This document shows positions 24,470 through 34,565 of a stretch of DNA of 64,000 nucleotides, in pieces (the stretch's first letter is position 1; each line of letters begins with the position of its first letter). Where the stretch lies: assembly GCF_004364635.1 (NCBI RefSeq), contig NZ_SOAX01000004.1:219149-283148 (forward strand), written 5' to 3'. A program made the position numbers and the translations under genes. The notes beneath the pieces were generated by a model. It saw only the letters and a program-made list of their open reading frames with translations, was not told where the DNA came from and ran no database searches. The stretch is from Halospina denitrificans (GTDB lineage: Bacteria > Pseudomonadota > Gammaproteobacteria > Pseudomonadales > Oleiphilaceae).

Positions 24470-26155
24470 TTATTCTTCCCAGATCACCTTCTTCTTCTGG
24501 TCATACCACTTCGGCAGCTTGTCCTTGTAGTGGTCCTCGATCACGTTCCGCTTGATCTTCATGGTCGGCGTCAGCATGCCGTTTTCCATGGTCCACGGCT
24601 CCTTGACCACCACCGCGAAGGCCAGCTTCTCGTGATCCTCGACCTTGGCGTTGACCACATCCAGCTCCTCGGCGATACCGTTCTCGATCTCGGTCTTGTC
24701 GCCACCGCGATCCACTTCCGCCTGGGCTTCCTCGGACAGTGTTACAAGGGCACAGGGCTGCGGCTGGTTGGCACCGGCCACGCAGACCACTTCCACCTTC
24801 GGATGGGTGAACTTGCTCTCGATTGGCACCGGCACCACGTACTTGCCCTTGGCCGTCTTGAAGAGATCCTTAACACGGCCGGTGATCCGGACATACCCTT
24901 CGGAGTCAACCTCCGCCATATCGCCGGTCTTCAGGAAGCCGTCCTCGGTGACCTCTTCCTTCGTCTTCTCCTCGTTCTTGAAGAAACCGATCATCTGGCC
25001 GGGACTCTTCACCTGCAGCTCGTCGCCCTCAGCAATGCGGTGCTCCACACCCGGGTTGGCCACACCCACGGTGCCCACCTTGGCTTCACCCGGCCGGTTG
25101 GCGTGAGAGTAACCAAAGTTCTCGGACATGCCGTAGACTTCCAGCAGCTCAAGGCCAATGTTGCGGTACCAGTGGATGATTTCCGGGGCCAGCGGCGCTG
25201 CGCCGGTGATGGCAGCGCGCACATGGTTGAGACCCAGCTGCTTGAGGATCTTGCGCTTGATCAGCGAGTTGAGTATCGGAATCCGGAACAGGATCTTCTG
25301 CTTCTTCGGCGGCAGCTTGTCGCAGATGGCCAGGTAGAACTTCATCCAGAGACGCGGCACGGAGAAGAAGATCGTCGGACGCGCCCGCTGCAGGTCTTCC
25401 TGGAAGGTATCCAGTGAATTGGCGAAGAACAGCTGGAAACCGAAGTACAGCGACGAGGTCTGCACCGCCGCGCGCTCGGCCACGTGAGCCAGTGGCAGGT
25501 ACGACAGCATGCGATCATTCTGGTCCACCGGGAAGATCTGCTTGAGCCCCTCGGCCACGGAGATCATGGTCTCGAAGGAATGCATGACGCCCTTGGGCCT
25601 GCCGGTACTTCCGGAGGTGTAGACCAGCGTTGCCAGCTCACTCGGATGCGGCAGGTGGGGCTCCTTCAACGGTTCGGTTTTCGCGGTGATGTCCTTCCAC
25701 TGCGGCACGTCCTTGCGCGGGGACATGGGCAGCGAGATCAGCGGCAGATCCTCGGGAATATAGTTCTTGATGTCATTCCAGCCGTCGGCGGTACCGTCGA
25801 GCTTGCCGATGAACATCATCTTGGCTTCGCTGTGCTCAAGCACATAGGCCGCAGTCTCACCATTAAGGGTAGGATAAAGCGGCACGGAAACATGACCGGC
25901 GGCCCAGATGGCCAGATCCGCCATGATCCAGTGGTCACTGTTCTTGCCCAGCAGGCCGATACAGCTCTTCTCCGGCAGTTCCAGGGACTTCAGGTGCGCC
26001 GCCATGCGCAGCACCTGGTCTGCCGCCTGCTTCCAGGTGATCTCCGTGGTGGAGCCATCCGGATAGGGCTGCGTCATGTAGACCATATCGGGGGAGCGCT
26101 GTGCCCAGTAGAAGAGGCTGTGCAGCGTTGTTTTCCTGTCATCAACATTGACCAT
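24470..26155 (-). CDS. Long-chain acyl-CoA ligase (AMP-binding)
   Basis: This 561-residue ANL-superfamily enzyme shows the AMP-binding loop VYTSGSTGRPKGVMHS, the ATP/acyl motif LLEVYGMSENFGYS, the TGDMAEVDSEGYVRITGR hinge and a C-terminal lysine region PTMKIKRNVI. It should activate a carboxylic acid, probably a long-chain fatty acid, to its CoA ester with ATP. It lacks the long insert of eukaryotic ACSBG. The next gene upstream on the same strand is a flavin monooxygenase, so fatty or hydrophobic substrates are likely. Confidence 0.85.
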   Translation of the reverse strand: MVNVDDRKTTLHSLFYWAQRSPDMVYMTQPYPDGSTTEITWKQAADQVLRMAAHLKSLELPEKSCIGLLGKNSDHWIMADLAIWAAGHVSVPLYPTLNGETAAYVLEHSEAKMMFIGKLDGTADGWNDIKNYIPEDLPLISLPMSPRKDVPQWKDITAKTEPLKEPHLPHPSELATLVYTSGSTGRPKGVMHSFETMISVAEGLKQIFPVDQNDRMLSYLPLAHVAERAAVQTSSLYFGFQLFFANSLDTFQEDLQRARPTIFFSVPRLWMKFYLAICDKLPPKKQKILFRIPILNSLIKRKILKQLGLNHVRAAITGAAPLAPEIIHWYRNIGLELLEVYGMSENFGYSHANRPGEAKVGTVGVANPGVEHRIAEGDELQVKSPGQMIGFFKNEEKTKEEVTEDGFLKTGDMAEVDSEGYVRITGRVKDLFKTAKGKYVVPVPIESKFTHPKVEVVCVAGANQPQPCALVTLSEEAQAEVDRGGDKTEIENGIAEELDVVNAKVEDHEKLAFAVVVKEPWTMENGMLTPTMKIKRNVIEDHYKDKLPKWYDQKKKVIWEE

Positions 26156-26313
26156 TAATAGCTCCTTGGTTTTTATCGGTCGAATTCTTCTTGCAAAAGG
26201 TAGAGACCCTAATCAATAGCTCAATCCGTTGCATTGGCCTGATTGGCATATTCTCAACACATTCCAGACAAGTCACCGGAAATGCGTCACAAACAGAGAG
26301 TTGAGTCACTCCA

Positions 26314-27705
26314 TCAGGCGCTGTGTGCCCTTTGGCTACGCGCTGGCCCCATGAAATGCTTGTAGCGACCGGGTTTACCCGCAGGGGCCTTGCCAATGTC
26401 GATGCCGGCCTTGGCAAGTTCCTTTTTCAGGTCCCGGCGAAAGCTCTGGTAGTCGACTTCCGTTGAGTGGCGGGTGCCCGTTTCAAAATCCATGTGGGGA
26501 TGGGCCAGCTCCTCGCGAATCGCCGCGCGCATATCACCGGGTCGATGGTAGTTCCCCAGGATCTCCTGGCACGCCAGCTTGGCCTGGTAGTCGGCCATGG
26601 GCCAGATGCAGCCCAGCGGCTGGAACAGGCCGATGAAGTAGAGGTTGCTGAAGTCCGCGTGCATCATCTTACGGTACAGGGGCACTTGCTCCTCATGCTC
26701 GAAGTCGACCAACGACTTGTCGAAGAAGGGAAAACTGATCCAGAAGCCGGTGCAGGCCACGATGGTGTCATAAGCCTCCTCCCGGCCGTCCTTGAAAACC
26801 ACCCTGTCACCACTGAGTTCCCGGATCGCCGGTCGCGGCTTGATGCGCCCGTGCCGGATGAAATCCAGAAGATCGGAATTGACCGTGGGATGATGACTCA
26901 GCACCAGGCGTTTCGGTCTCGGCAGGCCGTAATTGCGGTAATAATCACCCTGGAGCAGCTTCAACAGGACCGTGAACAGGATCTGGCGGAGCTTCGAGGG
27001 CATCCAGGGGGGCATATTCGCCCCCAGCTCGTCCGTCGGCTTACCGAACATGAACTTGGGCAGAAACCACTGGCCACTGCGCATGCTCAGCCCCACGTGA
27101 TCCGCTACCCGAGCGGCCTCCACCGCCACGTCGCACGCTGAATTGCCCGCGCCGATAATCAATACTCGTTTGCCCCGCCAACTGTCATCCACGCCCCGGA
27201 AGTCGTGGGAATGCATCCAGGTGCCGTTGAAATGGCCGGGGTACTCGGGGTTCTTGGGGTTCCAGTGGTGGCCATTGGCCACCATCAGGTGGGTGAAATC
27301 ATCCTCAACCTCAGTGCCATCGCTCTGGGTATAGCGCAGGTGCCAGGTGCCGTCCTCGTTGCGGGTGACCCTATCAACCCGGGTCTCGAATTGGATGGTT
27401 TCCATGACGCCGAAATAACGGGCATAGGATTCGAAATACGCCTGAAGCTGGCGATGGTTGGGATATTCCGGGTAATCGTCCGGCATCGGAAAATCTTCGT
27501 ACTCGGACCATGCCTTGGAGCTGATGATGTGGGTATTTTCATAGACACTGGCGTGCCCGGTGCGGCTGTTGAACACCCAGTTGCCGCCAACCTTGTCATT
27601 CTGCTCGAAAACGGAGACCGGCAGCCCCGCCTCCAGGCAGTTCTTGGCGGCAGTGAGGCCGCTGGGTCCGGCACCGATGACCGCGACCCGGGGAGATTGA
27701 TTCAT
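26314..27705 (-). CDS. Flavin-containing monooxygenase
   Basis: This 463-residue protein has an FAD-binding GAGPSG (11-16), the FMO fingerprint FNGTWMHSHDF (FxGxxxHxxxF), and a second Rossmann motif GAGNSA for NADPH. Enzymes of this class add one oxygen atom to N, S or ketone substrates. The fingerprint's final residue is F, as in many Baeyer-Villiger/FMO hybrids, so N-oxide and ester formation are both possible. No trimethylamine genes are adjacent. Confidence 0.85.
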   Translation of the reverse strand: MNQSPRVAVIGAGPSGLTAAKNCLEAGLPVSVFEQNDKVGGNWVFNSRTGHASVYENTHIISSKAWSEYEDFPMPDDYPEYPNHRQLQAYFESYARYFGVMETIQFETRVDRVTRNEDGTWHLRYTQSDGTEVEDDFTHLMVANGHHWNPKNPEYPGHFNGTWMHSHDFRGVDDSWRGKRVLIIGAGNSACDVAVEAARVADHVGLSMRSGQWFLPKFMFGKPTDELGANMPPWMPSKLRQILFTVLLKLLQGDYYRNYGLPRPKRLVLSHHPTVNSDLLDFIRHGRIKPRPAIRELSGDRVVFKDGREEAYDTIVACTGFWISFPFFDKSLVDFEHEEQVPLYRKMMHADFSNLYFIGLFQPLGCIWPMADYQAKLACQEILGNYHRPGDMRAAIREELAHPHMDFETGTRHSTEVDYQSFRRDLKKELAKAGIDIGKAPAGKPGRYKHFMGPARSQRAHSA

Positions 27706-27805
27706 GGCTGGCTCCGTCGTCTTGTTGTTGGAATGCCCGACAACGCATTTCTATCAGAAAGCGTCAGTCATGATCCAGACATTCCAACAGCCCGACGGAG
27801 TTGGC

Positions 27806-28762
27806 TCAGGCGCGCCCGCCCTTGAGCAGTTCACCAATACCGCCCAATGCGCCGGTAATCTGGGTAGACTCCAGTGGCAGGAAGACACGGTCACCCTCTT
27901 TGGCCACATCCGGCAGGGTCTTGAGGTACTCAAGGGCCAGCAGGTAATTCACTACCTGCTGGGTGCTGAAGTCCTCGCGCTCGGAGGCCACGCTCACTAC
28001 CCGCGTGATGGCTTCCTGCTCCCCCTCGGCCCGGAGCACGGCCGACTCTTTGTCGCCTTCCGCGCGCAGGATGGCGGCCTGCTTCTCACCTTCCGCGACC
28101 TGGATCTCCGCTTCGCGCTTGCCGTTAGCTTCGGTGACGGACGCACGACGATTGCGTTCGGCCGTCATCTGCATGCGCATGGCATCCTCGATCTCCGAGG
28201 GCATATCCACATCCTGGATCTCAACACGGGTGGCCTTGATGCCCCACTTGTTGCCGGCCTCGTCCATGGTCTGCTCAAGGTGGGCGTTGATCTCGTCCCG
28301 GTTGGAGAAGATCTCGTCCAGGTCTTTCTGGCCGATCAGCGCGCGCAGGGTGGTCTTGGCAAGCACCTCGATGGCCTGGATGAAGTTCTCCACCTTGTAG
28401 ACCGCGTTGGCGGGATCGATCACCTGGTAATAGATAGCCCCGTTGATGCTCACCGTCACATTGTCCTTGGTAATCATGGACTGGGCGGGGAAATCCAGCA
28501 CCGTCTCGCGCCGGTCAATACGCTCCTCCTCCATGATCACCGGTTCCTTGGCGCCGTGCTTGTAGCGACGCACCTTGATGGAACGCGGCTTGTCGACGAA
28601 GGGAATGATGATGTTGATGCCCGGCTCCAGGGTGCGGCTGTAGCTGCCAAGGCGTTCGATCACCATGGCCTCGGACTGCTGGACGATGCGGATGCCCTTG
28701 GCCAGGACATAGATAACCAGCGCTGCCAGCACCACGCTGATGATCAGGCTTGCTTCCATCAT
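27806..28762 (-). CDS. SPFH/Band 7 protein, QmcA-like
   Basis: This 318-residue protein has an N-terminal membrane anchor (about 4-25), a Band 7 domain (SEAMVIERLGSYSRTLEPGINIIIPF onwards), and a long charged coiled coil with EAEIQVAEGEKQAAILRAEG. It forms oligomeric membrane assemblies that can modulate FtsH. It overlaps the NfeD gene by four bases, and the pair is the standard NfeD-stomatin operon. Confidence 0.88.
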   Translation of the reverse strand: MMEASLIISVVLAALVIYVLAKGIRIVQQSEAMVIERLGSYSRTLEPGINIIIPFVDKPRSIKVRRYKHGAKEPVIMEEERIDRRETVLDFPAQSMITKDNVTVSINGAIYYQVIDPANAVYKVENFIQAIEVLAKTTLRALIGQKDLDEIFSNRDEINAHLEQTMDEAGNKWGIKATRVEIQDVDMPSEIEDAMRMQMTAERNRRASVTEANGKREAEIQVAEGEKQAAILRAEGDKESAVLRAEGEQEAITRVVSVASEREDFSTQQVVNYLLALEYLKTLPDVAKEGDRVFLPLESTQITGALGGIGELLKGGRA

Positions 28763-29205
28763 GATTGGTCTCCTTCTGCTTCCGTTGCAACAATGGCGGT
28801 AATGCCTTTGAAACCGATCACCCGTACCCGTTCACCGGGTTCGGGAGAGTCCCCGTTTTTCAGGCGCGCGGGGAACCAGTTCCCCTCCAGGGCCACGCCA
28901 ATACGGTGGCCGTGTTTTTCCACCTCTACCGTCCGCTCGCCATAGCCGCTTTCACCCACGAGGCCGGTGCGGCTCTGACGGCCCTGGAAATGGCGTCGAA
29001 ACCAGATGACAAATCCGGGAGTCAGCACCAGTGCCGCCCCCATGAAAATCAGCACCTGGGCCGTCAGGCTGGGCACGCCGAGCAGAGTCACCAACGCCAC
29101 CACCAGCGCACTGGCCGCCATAGCCAGCATGATGAAATGGGCACCCGTCAGCTCCAGGGTCGCAAGCACAATCGCCAGCAACAGCCAGATCTGCCATACC
29201 GCCAT
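28759..29205 (-). CDS. NfeD family membrane protein (short form)
   Basis: This 148-residue protein has three to four N-terminal membrane spans and a C-terminal OB-fold domain (about 78-140: GLVGESGYGERTVEVEKHGHRIGVALEGNWFPA). It lacks the ClpP-like protease part of long NfeD, as in E. coli YbbK/QmcA partners. It acts with the overlapping SPFH protein in the inner membrane. Confidence 0.86.
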   Translation of the reverse strand: MAVWQIWLLLAIVLATLELTGAHFIMLAMAASALVVALVTLLGVPSLTAQVLIFMGAALVLTPGFVIWFRRHFQGRQSRTGLVGESGYGERTVEVEKHGHRIGVALEGNWFPARLKNGDSPEPGERVRVIGFKGITAIVATEAEGDQS

Positions 29206-29266
29206 AACGAGGTTCCTTTCTGTCCACAGGTCCGGTTATCGGAAAAAGGCGCTCAAGTATCAGGCG

Positions 29267-30271
29267 TCAGCAATGGCAAGTAAAGTCTCGCTCCAGACGC
29301 TGGCAGGTCTCGCTCGGCAATTCCCCGAAGTAGTTCCGGTAGTGCGCGGCGAACCGGCTCATGTGCTGGAATCCATAAGTCGAGGCATGCCAGGCAATCG
29401 AATGGCGGCGCTCCGTGTCCCTGAGGAGGGCCAGCCTGACCCGGATCAGGTGGCAGGCGCGGAAATAGGCATAGGGCGTGCAGTCAAGGTTGCGCTCGAA
29501 CGCGTAGTAGAGGCCCCTGGCGCTCATGTGAGCCACGTCACAGACGGCATCAAGGTGGTATTCGCTGGCGGGAAGCTGCAGCAGGTAGTCCATGGCGCGC
29601 AGGACTCTCGGGTCCATAACCTCGGGTCCCGAAGGCGCTGCCCGTTCCTCAGGGTCAATCCCGAAAAGCTGCAGGAACTCCCCGCGAATGCGTTCAAGCA
29701 GGCGAAGCTTGGCGGTGTAACCCAGTCCGTGGTGGAGCCGGTAAGGGATGGATTCCATCAGAACCTGAGCACAGTCGGCCAGACCCTTGCCATCCTCTGA
29801 CTGAAGCACGTCCTGGATACGACGCCGTACACCCTCAGACTCAACACTGAACCGCAACACCAACAGTTCGCAGTCCGCCGAAAACTGCCATGTCTGGTCA
29901 CTCTTCGGAAGCAGAAAGAAAGGCCCGTTCCGCCCCTGGACGGCAGCAGGGTACTGCTCCAGACGGGCCCGACCACGCAAGGGAATGACGCACCCGAAAA
30001 AATCCTCATTCCAGAACTCGGCCATGACGGGCTGGCCACACGTCACATACCCCACCCGTGCTGGCCCCGACACAAGAGTAGCAAGGCACCCGTCACCGCC
30101 CGAGGGCTCGTCTGCAAGTTCACGGATCCGGGGGTCCCGCACCAACGAGCCCAACAGATGCTCCATCCGACTGACTGAGGCCCCAATACAGCGGGCATGA
30201 CCAATCAGCGGTAGCCGAAGCAACCTATCACTGTGACGGGAATGTGCGGGCGGACTGGTGAAGGCCAACAA
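29267..30271 (-). CDS. AraC family transcriptional regulator
   Basis: This 334-residue protein has a beta-rich N-terminal effector domain (about 60-200, AraC_binding_2-like). A C-terminal AraC HTH follows (about 235-330), with LDAVCDVAHMSARGLYYAFERNL and STYGFQHMSRFAAHYRNYFGELPSE. The first 35 residues are basic and may not be translated; MEHLLGSLV is an alternative start. Its target is not evident; the region upstream is an AT-rich gap. Confidence 0.8.
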   Translation of the reverse strand: MLAFTSPPAHSRHSDRLLRLPLIGHARCIGASVSRMEHLLGSLVRDPRIRELADEPSGGDGCLATLVSGPARVGYVTCGQPVMAEFWNEDFFGCVIPLRGRARLEQYPAAVQGRNGPFFLLPKSDQTWQFSADCELLVLRFSVESEGVRRRIQDVLQSEDGKGLADCAQVLMESIPYRLHHGLGYTAKLRLLERIRGEFLQLFGIDPEERAAPSGPEVMDPRVLRAMDYLLQLPASEYHLDAVCDVAHMSARGLYYAFERNLDCTPYAYFRACHLIRVRLALLRDTERRHSIAWHASTYGFQHMSRFAAHYRNYFGELPSETCQRLERDFTCHC

Positions 30272-30520
30272 GTCGCGACTACCTCCGGGGCACGGGAACG
30301 AATAACCATACAGAAGTTAGGGTTATTCATGATATTGAACAATGATTTTTATCAACACAACAGAAAGGCCTCAGAGAGGAGCTCTAATAGTCTTTTGAAT
30401 TTACAGGATTTAATAGTTAACGGATTGCGTATTGCGATAGGCGGGGATGGCGATTTTGGGGAGGAAGTGAACACCGGAGGGAATGCGTCAGCATCCCTCC
30501 TTTGCGGGCAACACCGGCGG
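30272..30520. other. AT-rich intergenic region
   Basis: This 249-base gap is clearly lower in GC than everything around it, mainly 30,300-30,430. No frame I trust is present. It contains a hairpin at 30476-30500 next to the CoA-transferase stop. Confidence 0.5.
30476..30500 (-). terminator. Hairpin after CoA transferase
   Basis: GGAGGG-A-ATGC pairs with GCAT-CCCTCC around GTCA, about 20 bases past the stop of the minus-strand PHA operon. There is no T tract, so it is a candidate terminator or RNA end. Confidence 0.4.
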
Positions 30521-32701
30521 TTATTTAGTAGCTGACAGGCCCACCATCAGCAGCCGCTTCTCCAGGCGGCTGTGGAAGTTATCGGGTTCCGACAGCCCCA
30601 TGCGCTCCAGCAGGCGGAGCTGCTCCGCATCCGGCTGGGGCGCCCTGAGCGCCTGCAGCAAAAGCCCGATCTTTCCTTTGGTGCTGCCTCCCTTTGCCTT
30701 GAGCGCTTTCAGGGCCTTGCCCAGCTTGAGCTCGTCATCGGTGAAGTCACAACCAAACGGGAATCGCGGGAACAGGTCGTGGGACTGTTGGAACGCCCCG
30801 ATGACAGCCTCGATTCGCTCCGGAGTGTTGTTCCGGAACTCTGCTGGCACTTCCCAGTCCTGAGGAATCTTGCCGGCTTTCTTCGCCTGGCTCACCAGCT
30901 CGGGCTGGAAGCGGGAATCGGCGATCTTGATCAGTTCCTGGAAGACTTCCTGGTCGGATTTACCACGCAGGTAGGCAATACCGTACTCGGTAACCACGAA
31001 GTCCCGCAGGTGCCGGGGAATGGTGCAGTGGCCGTAGTTGAACATGATGTTGGACGCGGGCTTTTCCCCGGAGTTGCGGACCGCGCGCAGCGTGAGGATT
31101 GAATGGCCCTCGGGCAGCTCATGGGCCATGGCAACGAAATTGTACTGGCCGCCAACCCCACTGAGCACCTGCCCGTTTTCCAGCCCATCCGAGACGGCGG
31201 CTCCGTTGAGCGTCACCATCATCGCCGAATTGATGAACCGGGCATGGCGACGCTGGGCCTGTTTCAGGGACTGGGCGCCGTACTGGTGATCATAGAGCTG
31301 GTTGATGAAACACACGCTGGTCATGGAAATACTGTTGCGCTCTTCCTCTGACAGTTCGCGCAAGCCCTGATAGAATTTTTCCGGCCCGATGTAGAAACCA
31401 CCGTGCATTACCACTCCGCCACTGAGCTGTTTCCCGAGTGCATGGATCTCAATGGCCTTACGACTGCTCTCATCGCTGAGGTCCGGGGTGATGCCTTCTT
31501 CGTCCACCAGCAACTGCCCACCCTTGAACTCACAGTCCGCGCGAAGGATGCCGAAGCGCTGGAGCCAGGTCAGATCCCTGGCCCGCAACGTGGACCGGAT
31601 GAGCCCTTCCTCCACCAGGGTATCCAGGGTCTGCAGCGACACCCGCTTGGCAATGCGTCCGTCATCAACCAGGCGCTGCAGGGTCTCGTCCTCAAAGACT
31701 TCGCGTGTCAGCACCCCGTCCTTGAGCAGGTACAGGAAGCCATCCACCATCATCTCACTGCAGCCATAGAGGCCATCGGGAAGCGGGTCCGTCCCGCCCA
31801 CTTCGTTCACGATCGGGAAGTTCTTCTCAAGGCCCACCTTTTCGGCAAGCTCAACATAGCGATCATTGTCGTGGTGACGCGTCAGCGTGCTGTAGACCAC
31901 CGCATCACCCAGGGAGCCGATGCCCACCTGAAGGGTACCCGCATCGCGGATCAGTGAACTGGCGTAAAAGCCGATCATGTGGTCCTCGGGCACCACCGGC
32001 ATCTTGGGCGCGCTGAACAGGGGGTGATTCCAGTCGTCGCCCTTGAGTATCACATCAAACTCATCCATGGAGCGGTCTGCATGGTGACCCATCCAGGGCA
32101 GTTGGTCGTTGACCTCGGCCATGATCGCGACAGGTTCCCCGGCGGCCTCGCGGGCTCGCATTTCCGGAATGAGATCAATGGTCAGGTCGGGATTACAACT
32201 GAGGCTCACCCGCTCCTCGCCAGCGGGATGGGGCGCGACCATCTGGCCGACCACATTGACCCCCTGGGCCATGAGGTCCCGCACCGCGTGGGTATAGTTG
32301 GTGCAGATATAGTTCTGCTGCTGATCCTTATGGCCAAGCCAGCTGCCCGCCTTGAAGAAGAACTCGGAGACCTGGACGTTATCCGGGAGCTGCCCCTGGC
32401 GCAGGTCAACCACGTAATCGAGATCCGGGACCCCCTTGAATACGCGTTCAACGAATGGCCCCATGAATCGACGCTCCAGGGACTGCCCGCCCAGCGGTTT
32501 TTCCAGGGAAAGTGCCGTAAAAATGTGCAGTTTCAATTCCGGGTCCTTCCGGGCGCGCTGGTAAAGCGCGTTGACCAGATTAACGGGCTTACCGAGGCCA
32601 AGGGGTAGGCCCAGGCGAATATCCTTGCCAACCTTGGCGATCACGGCATCGACGCTCCGCTCCAGGCTCTCGAAACTCTGATGCGTTCTTGCTGTTGCCA
32701 T
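30521..32701 (-). CDS. Acetyl-CoA hydrolase/transferase family protein
   Basis: This 726-residue protein belongs to the CoA-transferase family of acetyl-CoA hydrolases (C-terminal AcetylCoA_hyd domain, with FVAMAHELPEGHSILTLRAVR and DFVVTEYGIAYLRGKS). It is much longer than typical Cat1/Ach1 enzymes (about 500) because of an added N-terminal region. The ATG at 32699-32701 follows GAGGGAAG. It starts 16 bases after phaC, so it is the last gene of the PHA unit. There it may move CoA between acids made during PHA turnover. Confidence 0.8.
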   Translation of the reverse strand: MATARTHQSFESLERSVDAVIAKVGKDIRLGLPLGLGKPVNLVNALYQRARKDPELKLHIFTALSLEKPLGGQSLERRFMGPFVERVFKGVPDLDYVVDLRQGQLPDNVQVSEFFFKAGSWLGHKDQQQNYICTNYTHAVRDLMAQGVNVVGQMVAPHPAGEERVSLSCNPDLTIDLIPEMRAREAAGEPVAIMAEVNDQLPWMGHHADRSMDEFDVILKGDDWNHPLFSAPKMPVVPEDHMIGFYASSLIRDAGTLQVGIGSLGDAVVYSTLTRHHDNDRYVELAEKVGLEKNFPIVNEVGGTDPLPDGLYGCSEMMVDGFLYLLKDGVLTREVFEDETLQRLVDDGRIAKRVSLQTLDTLVEEGLIRSTLRARDLTWLQRFGILRADCEFKGGQLLVDEEGITPDLSDESSRKAIEIHALGKQLSGGVVMHGGFYIGPEKFYQGLRELSEEERNSISMTSVCFINQLYDHQYGAQSLKQAQRRHARFINSAMMVTLNGAAVSDGLENGQVLSGVGGQYNFVAMAHELPEGHSILTLRAVRNSGEKPASNIMFNYGHCTIPRHLRDFVVTEYGIAYLRGKSDQEVFQELIKIADSRFQPELVSQAKKAGKIPQDWEVPAEFRNNTPERIEAVIGAFQQSHDLFPRFPFGCDFTDDELKLGKALKALKAKGGSTKGKIGLLLQALRAPQPDAEQLRLLERMGLSEPDNFHSRLEKRLLMVGLSATK

Positions 32702-32717
32702 TACCACTTCCCTCGCT

Positions 32718-34499
32718 CTATACAATACGACGCTTCACGTAGCTACCCGGTGCGTCCTCGATAACATCAAGCTTCCCGTCACCGGGAATCCTCTGTGCAA
32801 CTTCCTCGCCCTGGAACTCACTGACCCACGCCTGCCAGTGGGGCCACCAGGATCCGGGATGCCGCTCTGTTCCTTCAAACCAGGCATCAGGATCCTCGGT
32901 TTCCGTGTCGTTCAGGTAGTACCCATACTTGTTGGCGTGCGGCGGGTTGATGATCCCGGCCACATGCCCCGACTCACCCAGGACAAACTGCTTGCGCCCC
33001 TTGGGAAGGAGATAGCTTGCGTAGGTGCTCTTCCAGACCGCTATGTGGTCCTTGATCGTGGAAACGAACATGGAGGGCGTATCAATGCTGGTCAGATCAA
33101 TGGGGGTTCCCGCGACCTCCAGCGCATTGGGCTCCTTGAGGCGGTTATTCACGTACATCTCGCGCAGGTAGAACTTGTACATGGCCGCCGGCAGGTTGGT
33201 GGAATCCGAGTTCCAGTACAGGAGGTCAAACGGCAGCGGATCCTGGCCCTTGAGATAGTTGTTCACGAAGAAGGACCAGATCAGGTTGTTTTCCTTCAGT
33301 GTCGAGAAGCTGAAGGCAACCAGGCGGCCATCATAGTAGCCCAGCTGGTCGATGTACGACTCCATGGCCTGGACAATATTCTCGTTGATGTAGATGCCGA
33401 TCTCGCCCGGATCCTTGAAATCCAGCAGCGTGGCCAGGAAGGTAGCGGAAAGGATGCGGTCATCCTCGCCCTTCTTCTTGAGATGGGCCAGCGTGGTCGC
33501 CAGCAGTGTGCCTCCAACGCAGTAACCGATGGTGTTCATTTCCCGCTCGCCGGTGGCCGCCTCCACCGCGTCCATGGCTTCCAGTACACCCTGGGTGACA
33601 TAGTCGCTGAAAGTGGTCTCGGCGTAGGAGGCATCCGGATTAACCCAGGACATCATGAAGACAGTGTGCCCCTGGGCAACGAGCCAGCGCATCATGGAGT
33701 CTTCCTCGGTAAGATCCATGATGTAGTACTTGTTGATGAAGGGTGGGACGATCAGCAGAGGACGCTGATGCACCGTTTCCGTGGTCGGCTGGTACTGGAT
33801 CAGCTGGAAGAGATCGTTCTGGTACACCACCTTGCCGGGGGTGACCGCCACGTTCTGTCCCACCCGGAAGGCTCCGGTATCGGTCATGGACACATTAAGC
33901 ATCTGCCGCGAACGGCGCACATCCTGAAGGAAGTTCTCCAGACCACGGATGACACTGAGCCCCCAGGTTTCGCGGCAGCGGCGCACGGCCTCCGGGTTGG
34001 TCAGGAAGAAGTTGGTCGGCGCCATGGCATTGATGAACTGTCGGGTCAGGAAACTGAGCTGGCGATGGTTCTGCTCGCTCAGGCCTTCCAGGTCATCCAC
34101 CATTTCCTGAAGATAGCGGGAATTGAGCATGTAGATTTCGCGAATGGCGTAATAGAGCGGGTTGCGCTCCCAGGCCTCATCGTCGAAGCGATGATCGCTT
34201 TTATCGGGCTCGACCACCGGATCCGGATGGCGGCCGATCAACCGGGCCGCGACATTCTGCGAGAGCTTCGCATACCCCTGGGCCAGCTCCATGCCATCCC
34301 CAAACGCCTTGGACGGATTGACGGCCGCCTCGCGGAGGGTATCCGTCATGGTGGAACTGACGTCCAGCATGAAGGAGGTATCGGTATTGGATAGATTGCG
34401 GGGGTCCAGGTTTCGCCTGGTGGTATCCAGCATCAGCTTACCGAGCGCCGGCACGTGCTCGCTAAACTCGTTCTTGACGCGTTTCAGCAGTTCAAACAT
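32718..34499 (-). CDS. phaC: Class I poly(3-hydroxyalkanoate) synthase
   Basis: This 593-residue polymerase joins hydroxyacyl-CoA units on the PHA granule. The catalytic triad is Cys C327 in GYCVGG, D484 in TIKDHIAVW and H512 in ESGHVAGIINPP, close to the C. necator numbering. The PhaC_N region (about 90-270) precedes it. The ATG at 34497-34499 begins MFELLKRVK. The phasin and phaB lie upstream in the same orientation, and a CoA transferase follows. Confidence 0.92.
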   Translation of the reverse strand: MFELLKRVKNEFSEHVPALGKLMLDTTRRNLDPRNLSNTDTSFMLDVSSTMTDTLREAAVNPSKAFGDGMELAQGYAKLSQNVAARLIGRHPDPVVEPDKSDHRFDDEAWERNPLYYAIREIYMLNSRYLQEMVDDLEGLSEQNHRQLSFLTRQFINAMAPTNFFLTNPEAVRRCRETWGLSVIRGLENFLQDVRRSRQMLNVSMTDTGAFRVGQNVAVTPGKVVYQNDLFQLIQYQPTTETVHQRPLLIVPPFINKYYIMDLTEEDSMMRWLVAQGHTVFMMSWVNPDASYAETTFSDYVTQGVLEAMDAVEAATGEREMNTIGYCVGGTLLATTLAHLKKKGEDDRILSATFLATLLDFKDPGEIGIYINENIVQAMESYIDQLGYYDGRLVAFSFSTLKENNLIWSFFVNNYLKGQDPLPFDLLYWNSDSTNLPAAMYKFYLREMYVNNRLKEPNALEVAGTPIDLTSIDTPSMFVSTIKDHIAVWKSTYASYLLPKGRKQFVLGESGHVAGIINPPHANKYGYYLNDTETEDPDAWFEGTERHPGSWWPHWQAWVSEFQGEEVAQRIPGDGKLDVIEDAPGSYVKRRIV

Positions 34500-34565
34500 T
34501 GAAAAACCTCGGGAGCGCGGCACTGAAGGGGGCTCTCCAGTGCCATAATGCTCATGCGATCGTTA

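Noticed and set aside
24530..25417. Plus-strand open frame opposite the acyl-CoA ligase
   Set aside because: Shadow; the ligase frame carries all ANL motifs.
27704..28945. Plus-strand open frame of 413 codons
   Set aside because: Shadow of the SPFH and NfeD genes.
32838..34394. Long plus-strand open frame opposite phaC
   Set aside because: Shadow of phaC, which has its full catalytic triad on the other strand.
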